A stretch of DNA of 64,000 nt, taken from assembly GCA_016708825.1 (NCBI GenBank), contig JADJEZ010000009.1, positions 62,001 through 126,000 of the forward strand, read 5' to 3'. The notes under the pieces are model-generated. The model was given only the letters and a program-made list of their open reading frames with translations. It made no database searches and had not been told where the DNA came from. The stretch comes from Betaproteobacteria bacterium. Its GTDB lineage: Bacteria > Pseudomonadota > Gammaproteobacteria > Burkholderiales > Usitatibacteraceae. The position numbers and the translations under genes were made by a program. Every line of letters starts with the position of its first letter. The first letter of the stretch is position 1. Below are positions 45,030 through 54,660 of this stretch, in pieces.

Positions 45030-45859
45030 TGGCGCGGGTCTTCGTCGCCGGCGCGGGGTACGTGGGCAGCGTGGCGGCCGCGCTGCTCGCGCAGGCGGGC
45101 CATGCCGTGGACATCGGGCGGCGCACGGCGAGCGGCGCGCCCGGCACGCACGCGATGGATGTCCTCCGGCCCGAGACCTACCCGGCTGCGCTCGCCGGTG
45201 CGGACTGCGTGGTGTACTGCGTTTCCGCGGACGCCTTCACCCCCGAGGCCTACCGCGACGCCTACGTCGAGGGGCCTCGCGCGCGTGATCGAAGCCGCCG
45301 CGAAGGGCGCGGCCCGGCGCCTGGTGTTCGTGTCCTCCACCGGCGTCTTCGGGCAGGACGACGGCAGCATCGTCGACGAACGCTCGCCCGCCGAGCCGCG
45401 CGGATTTTCCGGGCGCGTGATCCTCGAGGGCGAGGCGCTGGCCGCCGCCGCGCCCCTCGAAGCGACGTGCATCCGCTTTTCCGGGATCTACGGCCCCGGG
45501 CGCGACCGGCTCGTGCGGCTCGCGCGCGAAGGCGCCCCGGTCTCCGCACGGTCGCGGGCAGCGATCACCAACCGCATCCACCGCGACGATTGCGCGCGCG
45601 CCCTGGTGCACCTCGTGGAGCGCCCGGCCGTGGCGCCGCTCTACCTCGGCAGCGACGAAGCCCCACGGCCATGGGCGAGATCCTCGACTGGATCGGCGCG
45701 CGGCTCGGCGTGGCGCCCGGGCCGGTGGGCGACGACGCGGCGCAGGTGCTGCAGCGCGGCGGCAACAAGCGCATCTCCAGCGCGGCGCTTCGCGCCTCGG
45801 GTTTCGCTTTTCGCCACCCCACCTATCGCGAAGGGTTCGCGGCGATCCTGGACGGGTGA
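45029..45859 (+). CDS. NAD-dependent epimerase, two frame breaks
   Basis: A 275-residue NAD(P)-binding protein once two single-base breaks are repaired. The first frame gives RVFVAGAGYVGSVAAALL; the middle frame gives RLVFVSSTGVFGQDDG with an NAD-dehydratase-like FSGIYGPGRDRL; the last gives RISSAALRASGFAFRHPTYREG. Removing one G from the run at 45271-45274 and adding a C at 45661-45664 gives one reading frame. It resembles YeeZ-like proteins, a sugar-nucleotide-type epimerase branch; the substrate is unknown. It is third in the carbonic anhydrase transcript. Confidence 0.75.
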   Translation: MARVFVAGAGYVGSVAAALLAQAGHAVDIGRRTASGAPGTHAMDVLRPETYPAALAGADCVVYCVSADAFTPEAYRDAYVEGPRARDRSRREGRGPAPGVRVLHRRLRAGRRQHRRRTLARRAARIFRARDPRGRGAGRRRAPRSDVHPLFRDLRPRARPARAARARRRPGLRTVAGSDHQPHPPRRLRARPGAPRGAPGRGAALPRQRRSPTAMGEILDWIGARLGVAPGPVGDDAAQVLQRGGNKRISSAALRASGFAFRHPTYREGFAAILDG

Positions 45860-45973
45860 ATGCCGGGCGAGGCGCACCGGGAGCGCTTCCCAAATCTTGC
45901 GCCAAGACAAGCATTTGCGTGTCGTCCGTGCGAGAATGGCGCGGTCCCCACGCCGACAGAGGAGAACTCGATC

Positions 45974-46135
45974 TTGGCCAAACCCAACTACGCATTCGAG
46001 AAGCGCAAGCGCGAACTGGAGCAGAAACGCAAGAAGGAAGAAAAGCTCCAGCGCAAGTTGCAGAACAAGCAGGCGAAGGAAGGCGAAGGCGCAGAGCCCG
46101 CCGCGGCCCCCGAGGCCGACACCCCGCCCGCCTGA
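45974..46135 (+). CDS. Small basic helical protein
   Basis: A 53-residue protein that starts MAKPNYAFEKRKRELEQKRKK from a TTG codon, with a GGAGAA ribosome site about 9 bases upstream, and ends in an acidic/Pro-rich tail. Similar 50-60 residue proteins occur in many betaproteobacteria. No role is known; the helix is strongly charged and might bind nucleic acid or ribosomes. Confidence 0.75.
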   Translation: MAKPNYAFEKRKRELEQKRKKEEKLQRKLQNKQAKEGEGAEPAAAPEADTPPA

Positions 46136-46166
46136 GGCCGCCGACCCCGCCAGGGGACGCCTCCCG

Positions 46167-46783
46167 ATGTACCACGGCGAACGGCTCAACGGACTGACCC
46201 ACCTCTCCGGAGCGCTCCTCGCGCTCGCCGGCGCAATCGTCCTGATCGTCATCGGGTCCCTCCAGGCGGACCCGTGGAAGATCGTGAGCTTCTCGATCTA
46301 CGGCGCCACGCTCTTCTTCCTGTACCTGTCCTCGACGCTCTACCACTCGACGCGCGGGCGCGCGAAGGCCGTGTTCCGCAAGTTCGACCACGCCGCGATC
46401 TACCTGCTCATCGCCGGCACCTACACGCCCTTCGCGCTCGTCACGCTGAACGGCCCCTGGGGGTGGTCGCTCTTCGGCGTCGTGTGGGGGCTCGCGGCCC
46501 TCGGCGTGGCCCAGGAGATCTGGCTCGCGAAGGGCGCGCGCGGCTTCTCCCTCGCGCTCTACCTGCTGATGGGGTGGTTCTCCGTGATCGCCGTGGTGCC
46601 GCTCATCGAGGCGCTCTCCTGGGAGGCTTCGCGTGGCTCGCGGCGGCCGGGATGGTGTACACCGCGGGCGTGGTTTTCTACCTGTTCGACGAGCGCTTCC
46701 GGCACTTCCACGGCATCTGGCACCTCTTCGTGCTGGCCGGCAGCGCCTTCCACTACGCCGCCATCGTGCTCTACGTGGCCTGA
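46167..46783 (+). CDS. Hemolysin III (TrhA/YqfA) family protein, frameshifted
   Basis: About 205 residues of a seven-helix PAQR/hemolysin III protein: GERLNGLTHLSGALLALAG, YHSTRGRAKAVFRKFDHAAIYLLIAGTYTP with its His and Ser ligands, and after the break RHFHGIWHLFVLAGSAFHY. The two halves lie in different frames; one lost C at about 46617-46623 explains it. Family members set membrane lipid or energy homeostasis; the bacterial role is not settled. Confidence 0.8.
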
Positions 46784-46894
46784 GTCGGCTTCCACGCGCG
46801 CCGAAGGTCCGGGACCCGTTCACGAACCCTTCGCCCTCGCGGCCCGGGCGCGCTTGTGCAGTGCAGCAAAGCGGCGTAGAGTCCCCCGCCAATT

Positions 46895-46926
46895 CGCCCC
46901 GGAGCCCTTTCCGGGGCGGAGGGCGC
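46895..46926 (+). promoter_or_regulatory. Leader hairpin next to the kup ribosome site
   Basis: CGCCCCGGA (46895-46903) pairs with TCCGGGGCG (46910-46918), a perfect 9-bp stem with a 6-base loop. The ribosome site GGAGGG starts right at the end of the 3' arm, 3 bases before the kup ATG. Such a strong hairpin may reduce or time translation. It is not followed by a T run, so it is not a terminator. Confidence 0.5.
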
Positions 46927-48832
46927 ATGAATTCCCCTGCAGCACAGACCGACCCGATGCACCTGTCGCGACGGGCCCTCGCCCCGATGGTCGTCGGCGC
47001 GCTCGGCATCGTCTTCGGCGACATCGGCACGAGCCCGCTCTACGCGCTCAAGGAATGCTTCAGCCCCGAGCACGGCATCGCGCCCACTTCCGCCAACGTC
47101 GTGGGCCTGCTCTCGCTCATCACCTGGTCCATGGCCTGGGTGATCGCCTTCAAGTACCTCGCGGTGATGCTGCGGGCCGACAACGACGGCGAGGGCGGCA
47201 TCCTGGCTCTCCTCGCGCTCGCGCTGCGCGGGCTGCACCACGAGCCGCGCACGCGCTGGTTCGTGGTGAGCCTCGGGATCTTCGGCGCGGCGATGTTCTA
47301 CGGCGACAGCATGATCACGCCGGCCATCTCGGTGCTCTCGGCGGTCGAGGGCCTGGAGATCGCCGCTCCCGTCATCGCGCACTGGGTGATCCCGTTGACC
47401 ATCGCGATCCTCACCGCGCTCTTCGTGATCCAGCGCCATGGCACCGCGAGCGTCGGCGCCCTCTTCGGCCCGATCACCGCGGTCTGGTTCGTGGCGATTG
47501 CGATCGCGGGAGCCTCGCGAATCGGCGACCACCCGGACATCCTCCTCGCCCTGAACCCCGCGATGGCCGTCTCGTTCCTCGTGGCCCACCCGGTGGCCGG
47601 GTTCCTCGTGCTCGGCGCGATCTTCCTCGTGCTCACCGGCGGGGAGGCGCTCTATGCCGACATGGGCCACTTCGGCCGCAGGCCGATCCGCATCGCCTGG
47701 TTCGGCCTCGTGATGCCGGCGCTGCTCCTGAACTACTACGGGCAGGGCGCCTACGTGCTCGCCCACCCCGAGGCGGTCCGCAATCCGTTCTATTTGATGT
47801 TGCCGGCCTGGGGCGTGCTGCCGATGGTCGGCCTCGCGACCGCCGCCGCGGTGATCGCCTCCCAGGCCGTGATCTCGGGCGCGTTCTCCATCACGCGCCA
47901 GGCGATCCACCTGGGATACATCCCGCGCCTCGAGATCCTGCACACCTCGTTCCGGCAGATCGGGCAGGTGTACGTTCCCTTCGTGAACTGGATGCTCTTC
48001 GGCGCGGTGATCCTTCTCGTGCTGGGTTTCCGGACTTCCGGCGGCCTCGCCAATGCCTACGGGATCGCCGTGTCGGCCACGATGGTGATCGAGTGCATGC
48101 TCGCCATGGTCGTCGCGCACCGGCTGTGGAAATGGCACCCGCTCGCTACCGCCGGCGTCCTGGGCGCGATGCTCGTGGTCGATCTCGCGTTCTTCGCCTC
48201 CAATGCGGCGAAGCTCCTCTCCGGCGGCTGGTTTCCCGCTCGCGGTCGGTGCCGGGCTCTATGTCCTCCTGGTCACCTGGAAGCGCGGGCGCACGCTCCT
48301 CATGCGCCGCATGAGCGAGCAGGGCATTCCGCTCGAGCCCTTCCTCGACGCGCTCGCGGTGAGCCCGCCGCAGGTGGTCCCCGGCACGGCGATCTTCATG
48401 ACCAGCGCGCCCGGCAAGGTTCCCCACGCGATGCTGCACAACCTGAAGCACAACAAGGTGCTGCACGAGCGCGTGGTATTCCTCACCGTCGTCACGCACG
48501 ACGTGCCCCTGGTCCCCGTGGAGGACCGCGTGCAGCTCACGCGCCTTCGCGACGGATTCTGGCAGGCGGAGGCGTGGTACGGCTTCAAGGAGCATCCGGA
48601 CATCGCGGAGATCCTCGCCACCTGCAAGAGCCGCTACCAGCTCGCGTTCGATCCCATGGAAACCTCGTACTTCCTGTCGCGCGAGACCATCGTCGCCGGC
48701 AAGCGACAGGGAATGGCGCCGTGGCGCGACCACCTCTTCGCGTGGATGAGCCGCAATGCCACGCGGGCGACCGACTTCTTCAACATCCCGATCAACCGCG
48801 TGGTGGAACTCGGCACCCACGTGGACATCTGA
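46927..48832 (+). CDS. kup: Potassium uptake protein Kup, frameshifted
   Basis: About 634 residues of a Kup/HAK low-affinity potassium-proton symporter: GDIGTSPLYALKECF near the N terminus, about 12 membrane helices, and a cytoplasmic C-terminal domain with KVPHAMLHNLKHNKVLHERVV. The frame breaks at 48235-48237: reading CC where CCC is present would give GGWFPLAVGAGLYVLLV and full continuity. The stop is at 48832. The ATG at 46927 has GGAGGG in front, against a strong hairpin. Confidence 0.85.
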
Positions 48833-48923
48833 ATCCGCGTCAACGAATCGGGCGCGATTAGCGTTAAGCTCCACGACATGCGCCGCGCAACACTGCCGGC
48901 GCGCAATCACACAGGAGGATTCG

Positions 48924-49789
48924 ATGAACACCCCCGCTGCCAACGGCGCCACTTCCCGCACGGGCGTCCACCCCGGCATCGTCGTCGGAGCCGTCGCCGT
49001 CGTCGTCTTCGGGGCCGCCGGTGCGGCCTCCTACCTGGGCCTCCTGCCCGGCCAGGCCGGCAAGTCTTCCACGACCCCGATGAGCATGGCCGCGCCCGCG
49101 CAGCAGGCAGGCGTGGTTCCCGATGCCGTAGTCCAACCCGCGCCCGTCGCCATGGCACCGGCACCTGCCGCGGTGACCGAACCAAAGCCGGAACCCGTTG
49201 CCGCCGCTCCCGCGCCCGCGCCCCGCCCGCGCCCGCGCCCGAACCCGCTGCCGCCGTGCCCGCGCCGAAACCCGCGCCCCCGCCGGCGCCTGTGAAGCCG
49301 CGCGTGGCCAGGCCCGCCCCGGCTCCCGCCCCTGCAGCCGCCAGGCCCGCGCCGAGCACGCCCAGCTACGCCACCGCTCCCGCCTACGCGCCAAGCGCCC
49401 CGCCGCCGGCCGTCGCTGCGCCGGAATCCGCGCCCGCGCCGAGGCTCTGCCGCGACTGCGGCACCGTGAGCGAGGTGATCCCCATCGAGAAGAAAGGCGA
49501 GTCGAGCGGCGCAGGCGCGGTGCTCGGCGGCATCGTCGGCGGCGTGCTCGGCCACCAGGTCGGCGGCGGCCGCGGCAAGGATGTCGCCACCGTCGCGGGC
49601 GCCCTCGGCGGCGCGCTCGTGGGCAACGAGATGGAGAAGGGCCGCGCCACCATCGTCGCCTGGAACGTGCGCGTTCGCCTGGAGGACGGCACCAACAAGG
49701 TGGTGCGCTACACCGCGGAGCCCTCGTGGCGCGTGGGCGACAAGGTCCGGATCGAAAACGGGAGGATCGTCAGCGCGTCGCGGCCTTGA
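48924..49789 (+). CDS. Glycine-zipper outer-membrane-type protein, frameshifted
   Basis: About 288 residues: one N-terminal membrane helix (about 15-40), a long Ala/Pro/Lys-rich linker, then a glycine-zipper 2TM domain (GGIVGGVLGHQVGGGRGKDVA) and a beta tail, like SlyB/YmgG/DUF456 cell-envelope proteins. AGGAGG lies close to the ATG. The repeat-rich linker breaks frame at 49221-49225; one missing G in the GCGCCC repeats restores it. Related proteins brace the outer membrane; function is inferred. Confidence 0.75.
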
Positions 49790-50186
49790 AGTCGAGCCCG
49801 CCCGCCGAGCCGTCGATGCGCAGGGTGTCGCCGGTCACGCGCACGCTGGTCGAGGTGCGCAGCACCCCGAGAAGCCGCTCCTCGACCGCCATCGCCACGC
49901 CGTCGCACAGGCGCTTGGAGGTGCCGATGGACGAGAACACGATCGCGCCCGCGCCGACGGTGTCCTGCAGGTAGCGGCCGAGGATGCTGTTGCATCCCGA
50001 GGAGCCCGTGACGGCCCCGTCGCCGAATTCCAGGTAGGGCGGCTCGCCGGCGAGCTTGCGTTCGGTCACCAGCATCCACTTCGTCCCCACGAAGGGCAGC
50101 GGCGGCGGCTCGCGCTTCACGGGCACGAACTGGCAGGCCGGCAGCAGCACGAGGAGCGCCAGGGCGCGCAGCGGCGGCATCGTCAT
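49770..50186 (-). CDS. META-domain lipoprotein (HslJ-like)
   Basis: A 138-residue lipoprotein: signal peptide with lipobox LLPAC (Cys18) and a META domain with GTKWMLVTER, GSSGCNSILGRY and FSSIGTSKRLC. HslJ-type META proteins are envelope stress-linked. It starts with an ATG that overlaps the stop of the YHS gene (ATGA) and converges with the glycine-zipper gene by 20 bases. It is the last of three coupled genes. Confidence 0.85.
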   Translation of the reverse strand: MTMPPLRALALLVLLPACQFVPVKREPPPLPFVGTKWMLVTERKLAGEPPYLEFGDGAVTGSSGCNSILGRYLQDTVGAGAIVFSSIGTSKRLCDGVAMAVEERLLGVLRTSTSVRVTGDTLRIDGSAGGLDFKAATR

Positions 50187-50755
50187 TTTCCCTGCCTCGC
50201 CCGCCAGGCTTCCTCGAGTTCCTTCCCCGACTGGTAGTGCGGAACCCGGAAGACGAGGCGCCTGGCCGTCTGGATGCGCGGGTGCATGCCCTGCACTTCG
50301 TCGCGCCAGTAGCGCTGCGCGAACTCGAGGTTGCGCTTCTCGTCCATGAGGAAGTAGTTCTTCGACGACTGCCCGCCGAAGATGTAGAGCTTGCCGTCGA
50401 TGATCTTCCAGGTGTCCGGGTCGCCTCCCCAGGGGATGGCGTAGGCGATGCCGTTGGCGCAGAACCCGCCGAACTGCGGCACGTAGGACGCGGGCTGCTT
50501 CAGGAACAGCTCGCGGTGCGCCGCGCTCGCGAACCGGTAGGTGAGGCCCTCGTGATCGGCCTTGATCGCGGGGCTTCCGGCGACATGATCGCCGCGGGTG
50601 AAATACGCCACCGGATCGAATCCCTTGAGCATGAGCCGGGAATCGTCGCCGTCGGAGACGGTGTTCACGGTCTGGCAGGCGGCGAGGGCGAGGCCCGCGG
50701 CCACGAGAAGCGCGGTGCGGGGCAAGGCTGGGTGCATGGCGAAGGGCCCTTTCAT
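50183..50755 (-). CDS. YHS-domain lipoprotein
   Basis: A 190-residue lipoprotein with a lipobox (ALAAC) and a YHS domain: FDPVAYFTRGDHVAGSPAI, FASAAHRELFL and YVPQFGGFCANG. YHS domains bind metal or heme-like ligands in some proteins. ATG 50755 overlaps the stop of the zinc-ribbon gene (ATGA); a second ATG at 50737 gives a shorter signal peptide and is equally likely. Confidence 0.85.
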   Translation of the reverse strand: MKGPFAMHPALPRTALLVAAGLALAACQTVNTVSDGDDSRLMLKGFDPVAYFTRGDHVAGSPAIKADHEGLTYRFASAAHRELFLKQPASYVPQFGGFCANGIAYAIPWGGDPDTWKIIDGKLYIFGGQSSKNYFLMDEKRNLEFAQRYWRDEVQGMHPRIQTARRLVFRVPHYQSGKELEEAWRARQGK

Positions 50756-51471
50756 CGGAAGAGCAGCGAAATGCCGTCGACCACCAGGTCGATCACGGCG
50801 GGCGTGGACTGCATGGGCGTGATCCTGCGTGTCCAGAGGCTGTCGCGCGGCGCGGTCTTGTGCGTCGCGATGAGCGACTCGAACGCCTCGGAGATGTCCT
50901 TCGCGTTGGGGCTCGTGCGCTTTCGATCGGCGTCGCTCAGGGAGGCGAGCGTGCGTTCCACGGCGTCGGCGTCCAGGGCCGAGATCGGCGAGCGGCAATA
51001 GCCGCAGGCGCCGTCCCGCGCGAGGTCCACGATCGCCCCGCACCCCGAGCAACGAAACTGCTTCACCGTGGCCCTGAGGGAGTCGATCTCCGGCTGCGAG
51101 AGCGAGCGGATGAACTGCTTCTCGCGCAGGAACTGGAAGTAGGTCGTGAACCGCCCGTGCCCCGAAGGGCAGCGGTGGTAGGTCAGGCGGTTCGTGCGCT
51201 GGATGTCGTGCGTGAGCAGGAGCTTTTCCCTGCAGTGCGGGCAGCCCATGCGGTCGGCGACCGGCCTCGCGGGCTGGTCGCGGTGCTCGTGGATCAGCCG
51301 GAAGAGCTCGATCACGGAGGAAGGCGCGAGCTGCGCGCTCTCGTACTGGTCGAACCAGATCCCGTGGCAGTCCCAGCACAGGTCCAGTATCACTTCGCCG
51401 TGGACCTGCCGCCCGAAGCGGCGCTTGTCCATCGGCGCTTGGCAACTCGGGCAGGCGTGTGGCGTGGGCAT
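50752..51471 (-). CDS. Multi-zinc-ribbon protein (zf-TFIIB-like)
   Basis: A 239-residue protein with several Cys-pair zinc sites: CPSC/CWDC at the N terminus (zf-TFIIB type), CPHC/CPSGH in the middle, and CSGC/CGYC near residue 142. It probably binds three zinc ions; the role is unknown. It is the first gene of the zinc-ribbon, YHS, META operon, which has ATGA overlaps throughout. Confidence 0.85.
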   Translation of the reverse strand: MPTPHACPSCQAPMDKRRFGRQVHGEVILDLCWDCHGIWFDQYESAQLAPSSVIELFRLIHEHRDQPARPVADRMGCPHCREKLLLTHDIQRTNRLTYHRCPSGHGRFTTYFQFLREKQFIRSLSQPEIDSLRATVKQFRCSGCGAIVDLARDGACGYCRSPISALDADAVERTLASLSDADRKRTSPNAKDISEAFESLIATHKTAPRDSLWTRRITPMQSTPAVIDLVVDGISLLFR

Positions 51472-51532
51472 GGGCAGCGCACAGGGTACCGGCCCTCCGG
51501 GGACGGGGCAAGCCTGTGCAATACTTTCGCCC

Positions 51533-52195
51533 GTGTGCAGCCGCTACTTCCTCGACGCCGACGGCAACGTGATCGCCTACACGTTCCACGTGCCGGTGCA
51601 CGATCGCATCCGCAAGCGCTTCAACATCGCGCCCACCCAGGAGGCGCCGGTGGTGCGGATCGACGGTGCCGGCGGGCGCGAGGTCGCCCTGCTGCGCTGG
51701 GGCCTCGTGCCGTCCTGGTCGAAGGACATCGCGATCGGCAACCGCATGATCAACGCCCGCAGCGAGACCGTGGCGGAGAAACCCTCGTTTCGAAACGCGT
51801 ACCGGAGCCGCCGCTGCGTGGTGCCCGCCACCGGGTTCTTCGAATGGAAAGGCGAGCCGGGAAGGAAGCAGCCCTACGCGATCACGGCCGAGGACCAGCC
51901 GCTCTTCGCGCTCGCGGGCCTGTGGGAACGCTGGCACGACCGGGCCAGCCCCGAGGCGCCGCCCGTCGAGACATTCACGATCCTCACCACCGAGGCCAAC
52001 GAGACGGTGGCACCCGTCCACGACCGGATGCCCGTGATCCTGCCCGCCGAGCGCGTGCAGGACTGGCTCGCCGCACCGCCCGCCGAGGTCCGTGCGCTTC
52101 TCGTGCCCTACGCCGGCCCGCTTCGCGTGCGCGCCGTCTCGAAGCTGGTCGGCAATCCGCGAAACGATTCGCCCGAACTGCTCGCCGACGCCTAG
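51533..52195 (+). CDS. SOS response-associated peptidase (SRAP/YedK)
   Basis: A 220-residue SRAP/HMCES protein that shields abasic sites in single-stranded DNA. Catalytic Cys2 follows a GTG start (MCSRY). Asn74 (MINARSET), Glu104 (GFFEWK) and His163 (VHDRMPVIL) complete the site, as in E. coli YedK. The GTG at 51533 was chosen since Cys must follow the initiator Met. It converges on the exonuclease-GIY-YIG gene with a shared CTAG. Confidence 0.93.
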   Translation: MCSRYFLDADGNVIAYTFHVPVHDRIRKRFNIAPTQEAPVVRIDGAGGREVALLRWGLVPSWSKDIAIGNRMINARSETVAEKPSFRNAYRSRRCVVPATGFFEWKGEPGRKQPYAITAEDQPLFALAGLWERWHDRASPEAPPVETFTILTTEANETVAPVHDRMPVILPAERVQDWLAAPPAEVRALLVPYAGPLRVRAVSKLVGNPRNDSPELLADA

Positions 52196-53619
52196 GCGAG
52201 CGCGCGGGCGCAGCCCGGGTGCTCGGAAAGCCAGCGCCGGAGCACCCGGAGCACGTCCGGATCGAACTCCGGCAGGCGCCGCACCGCCGCGAGCGCGGCG
52301 AGGTCCGGCTCGTCGCGCGCGGTGCCGATGTGGCGCCATTGCCGGATCACGTGCGCCTCCTCGATGCCGCGCGTCGCGTCGCGCTCGACGATGGCGATGG
52401 CCCCGGCGAACGGCCAGTCCGGGATGCGCCTCGCCTCGAGCGCGGTGGCCAGGCGCAGGTTGTGGACCTCGGCGGCCTCCTCGCCCACGCAGGCGCCGCG
52501 GCACTTGCGCACCTGGCGCGCGAAGCAGGGCCCGCCGCGCTTCTCCCAGCCGAGCAGCCGCCAGCACAGCCCTTCCTCGGCGGCGATGGCCTCGAGGAGA
52601 TCGCGGGCCGCGCGCGGCGAGGCGAACGGGCCGTAGAGCGCCTCGGCGCCCGGGCCGCGCTCGTCCCAGTCGATTTCGTCCACCTTCGCGAATTGCGGCG
52701 CCTCGCGCAGCGACGGCAGGCGCAGCACGCAGGAGAGCCGGCGCCTGCGCAGCATCGCGTTGTGCAGGGGGGCCACCTCCTTCACGAGGCGCGATTCGAG
52801 CAGCAGCGCCCCGAGCTCTCCCGCGGTCTCGATCCAGTCGAGGCTGCGGATCTCGGCGGAGAGTCGCTGGTCGTTGGAATTGCGGTAGTCGGACGTGAAG
52901 TGCGAGCGCACGCGGTCGCGCAGGTTCACGCTCTTGCCGATGTAGAGCGGCAGGTCGTTCACGCCGAAGAAGCGGTAGACGCCGGGCGCTTCCGGCACGC
53001 CCTCCAGGGCATCGGGCGGCAACTGCGGCGGCAGGCTGGGGATCTTGAGCAGGCGTTTCACGGCGGCCGCGATCTCGTCGGCGGGCTTCTCGCGTTCGAT
53101 CACGCGCGCGAATCGCAGCAGCGCGCGCGCGTCGCCGAGTGCGGAGTGCCTGCCCGTCCGCGCCCCGCCCGCCACGGCGTCGAGCGGGTCCGCGAGCCCG
53201 TGGCGCGCGATGAGGGCATCGAGGCTGTGGCCCACGGCCTCCGGATAGAGCCTGCGCGACAGGCGCACGGTGCAGAGCACGTCCGCGGTAAACGTCCTCT
53301 CGAGGCGCGCGAACTCGTTCTTCAGGAACCCGTAGTCGAAGCGCGCGTTGTGCGCGACGAAGAGATGCCCCTCGAGCCGCTCGCGCACCTCGTCCACGAT
53401 CCGGGCGAAGGTGGGCGCGCCGCGCACGGTCTCGTTCGTGATGCCGGTGAGGATCTGGATGTCGGGGGGGATGGAGCGCTCCGGGTCCACGAGCGAGGAC
53501 CACTCCTCCACCACCTCACCATCGACCATGCGCACGATGGCCACTTCGGTCACGCGGTCCCCGGCGGCGGAGGTGCCGGTGGTCTCCAGGTCGACGAAGG
53601 CGACGGCGGAGGCGAGCAC
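52192..53619 (-). CDS. DEDDh exonuclease fused to GIY-YIG nuclease
   Basis: A 475-residue DNA repair-type protein. Residues 1-170 are a DnaQ-like 3'-5' exonuclease (VDLETTG, HNARFDYGFL, HSALGDARALL). Residues about 210-290 are a GIY-YIG domain like UvrC and Cho (GVYRFFGVNDLPLYIGKSVNLRDRV). The rest resembles the C-terminal part of UvrC-like fused proteins, with a four-Cys patch around CFARQVRKCRGAC. It probably cuts damaged DNA. The GTG start is 2 bases after the LysR stop. Confidence 0.9.
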   Translation of the reverse strand: MLASAVAFVDLETTGTSAAGDRVTEVAIVRMVDGEVVEEWSSLVDPERSIPPDIQILTGITNETVRGAPTFARIVDEVRERLEGHLFVAHNARFDYGFLKNEFARLERTFTADVLCTVRLSRRLYPEAVGHSLDALIARHGLADPLDAVAGGARTGRHSALGDARALLRFARVIEREKPADEIAAAVKRLLKIPSLPPQLPPDALEGVPEAPGVYRFFGVNDLPLYIGKSVNLRDRVRSHFTSDYRNSNDQRLSAEIRSLDWIETAGELGALLLESRLVKEVAPLHNAMLRRRRLSCVLRLPSLREAPQFAKVDEIDWDERGPGAEALYGPFASPRAARDLLEAIAAEEGLCWRLLGWEKRGGPCFARQVRKCRGACVGEEAAEVHNLRLATALEARRIPDWPFAGAIAIVERDATRGIEEAHVIRQWRHIGTARDEPDLAALAAVRRLPEFDPDVLRVLRRWLSEHPGCARALA

Positions 53620-53621
53620 CT

Positions 53622-54539
53622 TCAGGCGCTTCCTTCGCGCACGCGCCAGGGCGCATCCGCGAACTTCTCCACCAGGAAGTCCACCAGCGCGGCCACGCGC
53701 GGCGAACGATGGCGGCCGCTCGGGTAGAGCGCGTGCAGCGGCAGCGGCTCGACGTGGTGCGCTTCGGCGAGCACCGGGCGCAGGAGCCCCTTGGCGATCG
53801 CGTCGCCGACGATCACGTCGGCGAGCCGGATGATGCCCAGGCCCATGATCCCGAGCTGCACCAGCGTCTCGGCGCTGTTGGCGGTGACGTTCCCCGAGAC
53901 CTCGACGTTCCTCACCCCGTCGGGGTAGTTGAACGGCCAGCGGTGGAACTGCGGCGTGGGGGCGAGCACCAGGCAGTTGTGGCGCGCGAGATCCGCGGGC
54001 TTCTTCGGGGTGCCACGCTTGCGCAGGTACGCGGGCGAGGCGCAGATCACGCGCTCCAGGTCGCAGATCCGGCGCGCGACGAGGGAGGAATCGGGCAGGT
54101 TGCCCGACCGGATGCCGACGTCCGCGCCTTCCTCCATCAGGTCGACGATGCGGTCGGTCATGGTGATCTCGACCTCGATCTCCGGGTAGCGCGCGAGGAA
54201 TTCCGGCAGCGCCGGCACGAACTGGTAGGCGCCGAAGGCGGTGCCGACGTTGATCCGGAGCTTTCCGTGGGGCCGCTCGCGGAAACGGGCGACCTCGTTC
54301 TCCGCCTCCTCGATGTCGGCGAGGATGCGTTGCGTGCGGTGAAAGAACGCCTCGCCTTCCGGCGTGAGCGCGAGGCGGCGCGTGGTCCGGTTGAGCAGGC
54401 GCACGCCCAGCCGGTCCTCCATGCGCGTGACGAGCTTCGAGATCGCCGAGGGCGTGAGCCCGAGTTCGCGCGCAGCGGACGAGAAGCCCCCCTTCTCCAC
54501 GGCGAGCACGAACGCGGCCATGTCCGTGGGGACCGCCAC
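53622..54539 (-). CDS. LysR-family transcriptional regulator
   Basis: A 305-residue LysR regulator: DNA-binding domain (about 5-65, AARELGLTPSAISKLVTRMEDRLG) and effector domain. The GTG start at 54539 gives MAVPTDMAAFV; an inner ATG (MAAFV) is possible. The target genes are unknown. It reads toward the exonuclease gene with a 2-base gap and diverges from the small gene at 54661. Confidence 0.92.
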   Translation of the reverse strand: MAVPTDMAAFVLAVEKGGFSSAARELGLTPSAISKLVTRMEDRLGVRLLNRTTRRLALTPEGEAFFHRTQRILADIEEAENEVARFRERPHGKLRINVGTAFGAYQFVPALPEFLARYPEIEVEITMTDRIVDLMEEGADVGIRSGNLPDSSLVARRICDLERVICASPAYLRKRGTPKKPADLARHNCLVLAPTPQFHRWPFNYPDGVRNVEVSGNVTANSAETLVQLGIMGLGIIRLADVIVGDAIAKGLLRPVLAEAHHVEPLPLHALYPSGRHRSPRVAALVDFLVEKFADAPWRVREGSA

Positions 54540-54660
54540 CCTATTTGTTCCTAGGTTTCATCAATCATGTGCCTTTGCCATGGATTGTATATCATCCGGC
54601 ACGCAATTAGAGTGCAGGTACGGGCGCCAGAGTGGTGTCGCACAGGCAGGGACGGAATCC

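Noticed and set aside
46927..48832. Programmed ribosomal frameshift in kup (and the other broken genes).
   Set aside because: No slippery heptamer with a downstream pseudoknot was seen, breaks go both ways, and they lie at plain C/G runs. Base-calling error is simpler.
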